From JBNJEM01 sp051745935 (lineage in GTDB: Bacteria > Planctomycetota > Planctomycetia > Pirellulales > Pirellulaceae): a stretch of 11,479 bases of DNA. Each line of letters opens with the position of its first letter. Position 1 is the stretch's first letter. The notes beneath the pieces were generated by a model. The model was given only the letters and a program-made list of their open reading frames with translations. It made no database searches and was not told where the DNA came from. This document shows positions 5,853-11,479 of this stretch, one piece after another. The DNA is taken from the NCBI GenBank assembly GCA_051745935.1, contig JBNJEM010000196.1:1-11479 (forward strand), given 5' to 3'. The position numbers and the translations under genes were made by a program.

Positions 5853-7214
5853 ATGTCCGGTCGAAAATCAAACCGCCGCGAGTTCTTGGAAACGATGGGC
5901 GCCGTCGGGGCCGCATCGACATTGATGGGGTCCGGCACGGCCCTGGGGGGCTTCCTGGCCGAAAAGCCGGAGCAGCTCGCCATCGACGGGGGCACGCCGG
6001 TGCGGACCAGCGAGCTCGGTTCCGGCCCGTACGGCCCCCAGTTCTACGACGAGGTGGAGGAGCAGGAGCTGCTCGAGGTGCTCCGGTCGCGCTCGCCGTT
6101 CCGCCGCCGCGGCGGCAAGGTGGCGCAGTTCGAGCAGGAGTACGCCGAGCACATCGGCGCCGAGTTCGCCATGGGGGTTACCTCGGGCACGACCGCCCTG
6201 TACGCCGCCATGGCGGCGCTGGAGATCGGGCCGGGCGATGAAGTGATCCTGCCCGCCTGGAACTGGTACGCCGATTACGACGTCATCGTCCTGGCCGGGG
6301 CCCTGCCGGTGTTCGCCGAGATCGACGACTCGTTCAACATCGACCCGGCCGACATCGAGCGGCACGTCACCCCGCGGACCAAGGCGATCATCGCGGCCCA
6401 CCTCGAAGGCTGCCCCTGCGACATGGACCCGATCCTCGCAATCGCGAGGAAGCACAACCTGCGCGTCCTGGAAGATTGTGCCCAGTGCGCCGGGGGCCGG
6501 TACAAGGGCAAGTACGTCGGCGGGATCGGCGACATCGGCATCAACAGCTTCCAGCTCAGCAAGACCATCACCTCGGGCGAGGGCGGCGCGGTCACCACCA
6601 ACGATCCGGAGCTTTTCGAACGCGCGTTCCGGTTCCACGACGTGGGCACGGTGAGCCGGGCCTGGAACGAAACGATCGGCAGCGGCGTGCTGGCCGGCTT
6701 CGCCTCCTGCAACTTCCGCATGAGCGAGTTCACCGCGGCCGTGCTCCGCGGGCAGCTTCAAAAGCTCGAAACCATTTGCGGCGCGCTGCGGGCCAATGCG
6801 AAGAAGGTCCGCGAGGGCATTGCCGACCTGCCCGGGCTGAAGCTCCGCAAATCGGGCGACATCGAAGGCGACCTGGGCATGAGGGTGTTCCTCGACATGG
6901 GCAACCGCGAGCGCCGCGACCGGTTCCTGCGCGCCGTGCGGGCCGAGGGCCTTTCAGCCGCCGGGCCGGCCGGCTCGGCCATCCTGCCCACCGCCTCGCG
7001 CATCGCGAACAAGGCCACCATTCACCCCGATTGGCCCTCCTTCACCACTGCCCAGGGGCAGGCCATTGAGTACGGCGCCAAAGCCTGCCCGCGCACCATC
7101 GACATCCTCAACCGCCACGGGGGGGTAACCATCGGCCCGCGGTACACCGAGGACGACGTGGCCGACGTGATTAAGATCATCCGCAAGGTGTACCTGGCCA
7201 TGCACGCGGCGTGA
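5853..7214 (+). CDS. DegT/DnrJ/EryC1/StrS-family PLP aminotransferase with Tat signal
   Basis: These enzymes transfer an amino group, usually from glutamate or glutamine, onto keto-sugars using pyridoxal phosphate. The start is supported by GGAAG at 5839-5843. Fold motifs run in order: IDGGTPVRT (44-52), GVTSGTTALYAAMAALEIG (108-126), PGDEVILPAWNWYA (127-140), EDCAQCAGG (207-215) with the Asp that contacts the cofactor ring, and SFQLSKTITSGEGG (232-245) with Lys237 as the expected Schiff-base lysine. NFRMSEFTAAVLRGQL (287-302) is the C-terminal substrate-side helix. The product is 453 residues, full length for the family plus an extension. That extension, residues 1-34, reads SNRREFLETMGAVGAAST, a twin-arginine signal, so the enzyme should be exported folded, presumably with PLP bound. 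A fragment of a second family member follows in the same frame. The substrate cannot be named. Confidence 0.85.
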   Translation: MSGRKSNRREFLETMGAVGAASTLMGSGTALGGFLAEKPEQLAIDGGTPVRTSELGSGPYGPQFYDEVEEQELLEVLRSRSPFRRRGGKVAQFEQEYAEHIGAEFAMGVTSGTTALYAAMAALEIGPGDEVILPAWNWYADYDVIVLAGALPVFAEIDDSFNIDPADIERHVTPRTKAIIAAHLEGCPCDMDPILAIARKHNLRVLEDCAQCAGGRYKGKYVGGIGDIGINSFQLSKTITSGEGGAVTTNDPELFERAFRFHDVGTVSRAWNETIGSGVLAGFASCNFRMSEFTAAVLRGQLQKLETICGALRANAKKVREGIADLPGLKLRKSGDIEGDLGMRVFLDMGNRERRDRFLRAVRAEGLSAAGPAGSAILPTASRIANKATIHPDWPSFTTAQGQAIEYGAKACPRTIDILNRHGGVTIGPRYTEDDVADVIKIIRKVYLAMHAA

Positions 7215-7256
7215 GCCGGTTCCACCGCGGCTGCGCCCTCCTGCCCGGAGTATTTG

Positions 7257-7752
7257 AGGTGTCGCAGCGGCGGCGTGGTGGCCACCAGCGACGAGAAGTA
7301 CGGGCCCTGGCTGCAACCGTTCGGCGACAAAGGCGCCGGCCGCAGCGTGCGCCGCCAGGGCGGCGGGTTCCGGGCATTCGCCACGAACTACCGGATGAGC
7401 GAGTCGCAGGCGGCCGTGGTCGCCGGCCAGTTGACCCGGCTGGAAGCGACCGCGTCCACCCGCGCGCGGCTGGGCAACCTGCTGACCGAGCAGATCAAGG
7501 ACATCCCGGGCATCGTGCCGCACGACGCGCATCCGGAGGACCGGGCCGTGTACTGGTTCTACATGTTCCGCGTCAACCCGGACGCGTTCCGCATCAACCG
7601 CGCCGATTTCACCCGCACGCTCCGGGCAGAGGGTGTGCCGGCGGGCGGCGGCTACATCGGCCGGCCGCTCTACGGCGAGCCGGTGTTCCAGGAGCACGGC
7701 TTCTTCGCAGGCGGGTGGCCGGTGAAGGAATTCGGCCTGACCGAGATGATGG
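7257..7752 (+). pseudogene. Second DegT-family aminotransferase, internal/C-terminal fragment
   Basis: Starting about 40 bases after the stop of the intact aminotransferase and in the same frame, the sequence reads GGVVATSDEKYGPWLQPFGD, RAFATNYRMSESQAAVVAGQ, LTRLEA and DRAVYWFYMFRVNP. It continues with LRAEGVPAGGGYIGRPLYGE and ends near WPVKEFGLTE. This is the region just after the PLP lysine through most of the C-terminal domain. The N-terminal two thirds, including the cofactor lysine, are absent, and the far C-terminus is replaced by unrelated sequence (frame open to 7925, overlapping the end of the next gene). It is a paralogue, not a copy, of 5853-7214: the aligned segments differ widely. 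The nearest in-frame ATG is at 7254, but no ribosome binding site is evident. Confidence 0.75.
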
Positions 7753-7839
7753 TTGTCCTTGCTGGGATCGGAAAAAAGGGCGCTTCCACAGCATGGGACG
7801 CAACCGGGAGGCATGCCGGCGGCCGGCGGTCCAGTTTTT
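7753..7839. other. Junction between GC-rich and AT-richer segments
   Basis: No gene is seen here. A GC-rich self-complementary stretch (GCCGGCGGCCGGC, 7815-7827) followed at a distance by six Ts could weakly terminate plus-strand transcription. The spacing is too long for a standard terminator. Confidence 0.3.
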
Positions 7840-9870
7840 TCAGCTATCCACCCAAATGGGACTGGACCAGGCCTGTTGCCCGTCCTTTTGAGTCACCCGC
7901 AAATAATAAATACCGGACTGATTGAATTCCTTGTCCTCCCAGGTAGCCGAGTAGCGATCGGTAAATTCTTCCGTTAAGTCTATTATTTCCGGTTCTGTCC
8001 ACGCTTTGCCATCAAATCGGCATACGGTTATTTCGGACAGTTCCGCGGATCCACCCGCCTGTATACTGAACTCTGGCCTATGATCCCGGCCAAGCTCTAC
8101 CTGAGATCCCATCGGTGAGTCATTGCAACTGAACAACAGAACCATTCTGGCGCCTGTCGTACCATAGGCATGGCGGTTTTTCATGCCCTCATACAGATCT
8201 TTTCTTGTCAAATCCGCTGCAAAGGTAGCCTGTAGACCGGCAGTCTGGTCCCAGCCGCTCCGGTCGCCAGACCAAACTTCTCCTGGTGCTTCACAGAGAT
8301 GGCCCATCTTCAAACGGTGCATATCGGAACCCGCCACAACCCCCAGCCGCATGCCCTTTTCCACGTTGCTTCGGAAACGGTTTTCCCGTTTTTTCCTACC
8401 GGCCTGGTGGATGGAATATATTTCATCCAACCAAAGAATCGAGTCATTAAGGCTCTTATAGGCACTGTGAATATGGGCAATGGTGAAAAGGGGCCGATCT
8501 CGTTTAAGTTCTCCGAGGATGTCCATGAATTCCTGCTCGTGCTTCGCTCCAATCCGAAAACTTGGGTCGTCTTCCGGATATCCCTTCGCTCTCATCCTGG
8601 GCTCTCCCCAGATTACCTCTGCGTCCTCCGCCGCAAGAAAATAGGCATTGGTATGTCCCTCCTGGGCCCATTCAAAGCCGTAGAATGTGACGAATTCGCC
8701 GGGTTCATTGGCATTGGTAGTCTCCTTCACATAACGGTCCCAGGCTTCCTTGCATCCCAAGTATTCGGCATGCGGGGAGACGGATCCAAAATCCAACCCG
8801 GCTACTTTGGGGCCGTAAAAAAAGTGCTCCCGAATGTCATTCGTGCCGTCACAATCAAGTGTATGAACATGCATATCTCCAAAGTAAAGTCGCTGCGACG
8901 GTCTTGTATTTGAAATGATCAGATAATTTGATGTGCCGGAAATGTCACTTCCTTCAACCCTGATCCGATGCCACCCGATTTCCCGAATATTTAAGTTTTT
9001 CAACCGTTTACGGCCGCTGTGTTTTTTGGCTATGGTCACTGTTTCAGGGAAATTGTTATCTGCATCCGTTTTCAGTTTGAACGAGCCGGTAAAATCTTCG
9101 GCCAGATTTCCGTATTTGTCAATGGCTGCAATAGTCAGAGAAAATGAATCGTCCACGGCATGCAAGGGCTGACAAGTTGCATGCAGATATTCCGCTTTCC
9201 GTCCCTTCACCCGGATATGTGGAAGACTGTAAAAATCTCCCTTCCGGATGGGAAGGTCCCGGTCCAATTCAGGCAATTCGGAGAAACGAAACGGCAAAAA
9301 GAAGTAGCGCATGGCATAGTCAGGCGTCTCTGCTCTTTTCCACCGAATGGTGATGACGTCTCCGGCCCGTAACTCCTGGTCCGGGGAAAGTTCCAGCACA
9401 AAACGCATCCTTTCCCTGAGGGAACGGACAAAGTGATCTGGCGTATTGACAAAAGGCTTATTGGGGCCTTCTCTGCCCACCCGGAGTTCCAGGTTAACAT
9501 CCTGCCGGCTGCAGGTTGCAGTAACGTAGTTGGAACCATTCTGATCAGTAGCCTGCCACGGTTTTTCCTGTCCCCACCAATGGCTGGCAAAACTAAACTT
9601 CCACCGATCGATGAACGACCCGTTTACAATGCCAATCGACTCATCGGCATGGAGCCCGTCTTCACCCAGTGTGATGGTGATGGTAAAGTCCTCCTGCTTC
9701 TCCCGCCAGACTTCATCCGGCGTTATGTGAATCGTCGTGGCTTCTCCAAGTAGTGAAGGGAGCTCCTTCACCATTCCGTTATTTGGGGCGCCGAAACAGG
9801 CACATATGAGACCAAAGACGAGAATAAAAAATACACTGAGCGGTTTCAATGAATTGACATGTAAAGTCAT
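7840..9870 (-). CDS. Secreted DUF3604 / PHP-like metallohydrolase family protein
   Basis: AAGGAG (revcomp around 9883-9888) lies about 12 bases before the ATG. Residues 1-28 form a hydrophobic signal peptide ending near CACFGA. Residues about 45-320 are beta-rich with no recognised family. The DUF3604 part begins at RLYFGDMHVHT (327-337), where His334 and His336 form the first PHP metal motif. GLDFGSVSPHAEYLG (358-372) with His367 follows, then TFYGFEWAQEGHTNAYF (395-411), FTIAHIHSAY (462-471) and VVAGSDMHR (511-519) with Asp516 and His518. These are ligand positions of PHP-type phosphoesterase folds, though the DUF3604 substrate is unknown. The usual (T/S)DH motif is SPH here, with Pro366 where Asp is expected. 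The 676 residues end with a beta domain (IYYLRVTQKDG). Base composition is clearly AT-richer than the aminotransferase genes. A ceramidase-like remnant lies upstream on the same strand. Confidence 0.8.
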   Translation of the reverse strand: MTLHVNSLKPLSVFFILVFGLICACFGAPNNGMVKELPSLLGEATTIHITPDEVWREKQEDFTITITLGEDGLHADESIGIVNGSFIDRWKFSFASHWWGQEKPWQATDQNGSNYVTATCSRQDVNLELRVGREGPNKPFVNTPDHFVRSLRERMRFVLELSPDQELRAGDVITIRWKRAETPDYAMRYFFLPFRFSELPELDRDLPIRKGDFYSLPHIRVKGRKAEYLHATCQPLHAVDDSFSLTIAAIDKYGNLAEDFTGSFKLKTDADNNFPETVTIAKKHSGRKRLKNLNIREIGWHRIRVEGSDISGTSNYLIISNTRPSQRLYFGDMHVHTLDCDGTNDIREHFFYGPKVAGLDFGSVSPHAEYLGCKEAWDRYVKETTNANEPGEFVTFYGFEWAQEGHTNAYFLAAEDAEVIWGEPRMRAKGYPEDDPSFRIGAKHEQEFMDILGELKRDRPLFTIAHIHSAYKSLNDSILWLDEIYSIHQAGRKKRENRFRSNVEKGMRLGVVAGSDMHRLKMGHLCEAPGEVWSGDRSGWDQTAGLQATFAADLTRKDLYEGMKNRHAYGTTGARMVLLFSCNDSPMGSQVELGRDHRPEFSIQAGGSAELSEITVCRFDGKAWTEPEIIDLTEEFTDRYSATWEDKEFNQSGIYYLRVTQKDGQQAWSSPIWVDS

Positions 9871-9938
9871 GGTAATATGATACTCCTTAAATAAATGGAA
9901 TAAGATGCGAAAAAGTAACCTGTAATTTCGCGATCATC

Positions 9939-10346
9939 CTATGTCAAACACTTCAGCATTGTCAAAGCCTTGTCCACCATCATGTCTCCCGATGCCGAAA
10001 CCAGCCGGGAATCGATAGGCTCGTATTCCCCTTCTCTATATTGTCGCTTTGTCGGGACGTAATGAATATCACTATGTGCCAGTTCAATAACCAAAGTATT
10101 GGCGAAGAGTGGACGGTCCTTCAGGTCCAGGCCCGGTTCAACGGAGACTTCACCAGGTAACGTGATGATTGCAGTGTCAGCGTCAAGCGGAAATACATGC
10201 ATTTCTACGGACAGACGGCACCGATCGCGTGAAACAACCGGCGCAACCGCCTCGTTTTCGCGCATGTGCTCAAGGTGCAGGAGTTTATTCGGGCGTCTCT
10301 CTTCCAAAAAGGCTCTCCCATTATAAAAGGACATCCGCGTCTTCAC
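9939..10346 (-). pseudogene. Neutral ceramidase-like protein, C-terminal fragment
   Basis: The frame matches the C-terminal end of planctomycete proteins annotated as neutral/alkaline non-lysosomal ceramidase N-terminal-domain proteins. The matching parts are FPLDADTAIITLPGEVSVEPGL (about 52-73), FANTLVIELAHSDIHYVPTK (81-100) and YREGEYEPIDSRL followed by SGDMMVDKALTML (119-131). Ceramidases cleave the amide bond of ceramide; the catalytic N-terminal part is absent. Homology appears to begin around residue 18, and the preceding codons back to an in-frame stop at 10398-10400 look unrelated. A GTG at 10346 with a GGAG ten bases upstream is a formal start, so a short product could still be made. 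It lies 68 bases upstream of the DUF3604 gene on the same strand and shares its AT-richer composition, so the two probably arrived together as an operon. Confidence 0.65.
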
Positions 10347-10400
10347 CCGCGGGCCACTCCCCGTTCTGCTTCGAGTGGTGCTCGGTGGTTCACCCTCCTA

Positions 10401-11095
10401 CTGAATCAAAAGTGAAATCGAATTAAAATGGCAACCGGCACGGCACGTGAAACCTAAGTTTGCCGTAGTGGTATAGACGCCACCGAGTGCTATCATCGTG
10501 GATTCCTGATTCTTCCTTTCCCTTCAACTTGGGTGTGAAATGGTCGGTATCCCATTACTGTCCAAGTTGTTGTCGGCCTGTGCGCATCGTGGCGGCAACG
10601 CATGTCTTTATGGAACCTGATGTCTAAGTTTCTAAGCGAATGTTCACCTCCTCGCGTTACGTTCCAGCGGACGTTCCACGTGGGCTCAGGCTCGGCCTCT
10701 GTTTGGTTGCGGGAGAATGAAATGAGGCTCCGCCTCGTCAACGTGGCGCGGGGCGGTTACGCTGAAATTGCCCCCTTACGGACCTCGGCAGCCGCACACA
10801 GTCCACGCCGCCCACCGCCGCGCCACTTATCTTCTCACGGCGGCCTCGCGGTGTCAAAGAGAATCATCGCTGGCGTATTCGTTTTGCTCCGCGTGCTCCC
10901 ATCTCCGCCCCCAGCACGGCCTCCGGTGCCGGACAAGTCCAGCTTGTCGGTTGCACTCAGCGCGGTGGCGGCGGCGAGTGCGCCGCCGCTGTGCGTGCAA
11001 AGGCGGTGCGGCGCTCTTGCTGCTGACGGTGAATCTGTTGCTGCAAGTGAACAAGTAACGCATCCGCTTGAGCTTCACCATGGCGATCTGAACTT
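10401..11095. other. About 700 bases with no recognisable gene
   Basis: Several frames stay open on both strands, the longest being 10602-11240 on the plus strand and 11276-10854 on the minus strand. Both run straight through the group II intron 3' end, and none shows a recognisable motif or a good ribosome binding site. The low-complexity Pro/Arg/Ala content of the translations is what GC-rich non-coding DNA gives. The sequence just before 11096 is the DNA flanking the 3' end of the intron. Confidence 0.5.
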
Positions 11096-11139
11096 GGTGA
11101 TCGCGGTAGGGACGGCCGTTACCGGTCGCCCCCCGCACA

Positions 11140-11172
11140 GATCCGTACGTGAGGCATTCCCTCATACGGCTC
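11140..11172 (-). ncRNA. Group II intron domain V (catalytic hairpin)
   Basis: This is a 33-nt hairpin whose 5' strand begins GAGCCGTATGAGG and whose 3' strand ends CCTCACGTACGGATC. It has the AGC catalytic triad, a two-part stem with an internal bulge and a short GAAT-type loop. Compared with the usual ending GGTTC it has GGATC, which replaces the expected G-U pair with a mismatch. Domain V holds the catalytic metal ions for splicing. Confidence 0.7.
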
Positions 11173-11479
11173 TTGCCGCAAGTCGGGCGCGAAAACGGTC
11201 TTTTGGATACGGATGGAGGATCTTCGGTGTCGGTAAGTAGCGTGTGCCGAGCCGGTGCATTCGCGACGACGGCCATGCCGCTCGGCCACGTTGGCCGCGC
11301 CTGCGCAGCTGTCGCAGCCAGAGCTTGGTCACTTCCTTCACGAATTGTTGTAGCCGACGCGTGTTGCCGGCATAAAAGCGGACACGTATTAAGGCCCCCA
11401 AGTCAAGAGGACGTACCTCGAGCGCGGCCAAAGATTGTTGTTTTTTTTCCGCTTTGGCTTGCTTTCGCGACGCCAACGC
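11162..11479 (-). CDS. Group II intron-encoded reverse transcriptase/maturase, C-terminal part (partial)
   Basis: The frame is open from the right window edge and ends at a TGA (11164-11162) located inside domain V. GNTRRLQQFVKEVTKLWLRQ, then LRRRGQRGR and a segment ending LPTPKILHPYP, match the end of the maturase (X) domain of group II intron proteins. There the FxxEVxxLWxxxLxRRSQ helix and the P-P-x-I-x-H-x-YP terminus are conserved. This domain binds the intron RNA and helps it fold for splicing and retrohoming. The codons before GNTRR (KQAKAEKKQQS...LIRVRFYA) fit less well to the usual HYxYYG segment, so an upstream frameshift is possible. The reverse transcriptase domain is outside the window. 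A TTG at 11476 is not a credible start. Confidence 0.72.
   Translation of the reverse strand, partial: ALASRKQAKAEKKQQSLAALEVRPLDLGALIRVRFYAGNTRRLQQFVKEVTKLWLRQLRRRGQRGRAAWPSSRMHRLGTRYLPTPKILHPYPKDRFRARLAARAV

Larger units (their letters stand above)
11096..11479 (-). mobile_element. Group II intron, 3' portion (enters from the right edge)
   Basis: On the minus strand the segment contains, in order, the C-terminal maturase part of the intron-encoded protein, a domain V hairpin overlapping its stop codon, and a domain VI-like hairpin built on CGACCGGTAACGGCCG (within about 11107-11130). This maturase-DV-DVI order is the 3' end of a bacterial group II intron, and the ORF running into domain V is reminiscent of class C. 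The 3' end is probably close to 11096-11105, inferred from where similarity to the second copy at 2878-2991 stops. The 5' part lies outside the window. Confidence 0.7.

Noticed and set aside
5868..6761. A 297-codon minus-strand frame opposite the aminotransferase gene
   Set aside because: It is antisense to a clearly recognised PLP enzyme and has no motifs of its own.
7815..7840. A GC-rich hairpin followed by six Ts as an intrinsic terminator
   Set aside because: The T-run begins several bases after the stem, so the geometry does not fit a normal terminator, and the Ts fall at the very end of the minus-strand gene.
10602..11240. A 212-codon plus-strand open frame near the right end
   Set aside because: It crosses the antisense of the group II intron domain V and maturase end, lacks a ribosome binding site and recognisable motifs, and has the Pro/Arg/Ala bias of chance frames in GC-rich DNA.
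1..11479. CRISPR array, tRNA or rRNA genes
   Set aside because: No regularly spaced direct repeats and no tRNA- or rRNA-like conserved segments were seen on either strand.

Overview
The window looks like a piece of a bacterial chromosome from the PVC superphylum, most likely a planctomycete. The reasons are a Tat-exported DegT-type aminotransferase, a secreted deacetylase/FG-GAP protein, sialidase-like and ceramidase-like remnants, and IS200-like REP-associated (RAYT) transposases. These families are familiar together in planctomycete genomes, but no rRNA or other phylogenetic marker is present, so the assignment is an inference. Base composition is uneven. Most of the window is GC-rich, while about 7840-10350 is visibly AT-richer, which suggests a different origin.

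Layout, left to right. At 2-340 lies the N-terminal end of a type I restriction subunit (hsdR). It is cut by a RAYT element (341-1310) that is bounded by a 25-nt inverted repeat and carries a lightly decayed transposase. From 1534 to 2462 comes a HigB/HigA toxin-antitoxin operon preceded by two copies of a 15-bp palindromic operator, followed by a probable DUF6933 remnant. From 2878 to about 3312, the decayed 3' end of a group II intron on the minus strand abuts the C-terminal half of a second RAYT transposase. At 3727-5580 is an intact secreted polysaccharide deacetylase/FG-GAP protein, directly followed by a sialidase scrap. At 5853-7214 is an intact Tat-signal DegT/DnrJ/EryC1/StrS aminotransferase, followed in the same frame by a fragment of a second one. 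On the minus strand are an intact secreted DUF3604/PHP-like protein (9870-7840) and, upstream of it, the C-terminal end of a neutral-ceramidase-like protein (10346-9939). A stretch of about 700 bases with no recognisable gene leads to the right edge, where the 3' end of a second, better-preserved group II intron and its maturase enter from outside the window.

Only five genes look intact: higB, higA, the deacetylase, the aminotransferase and the DUF3604 protein. Almost everything else is a truncated or mutated fragment, so the region reads as an accessory, rearrangement-prone island. The intact non-TA genes encode exported proteins. Together with the sialidase and ceramidase remnants they hint at extracytoplasmic handling of glycans or glycolipids, but no complete pathway is present.
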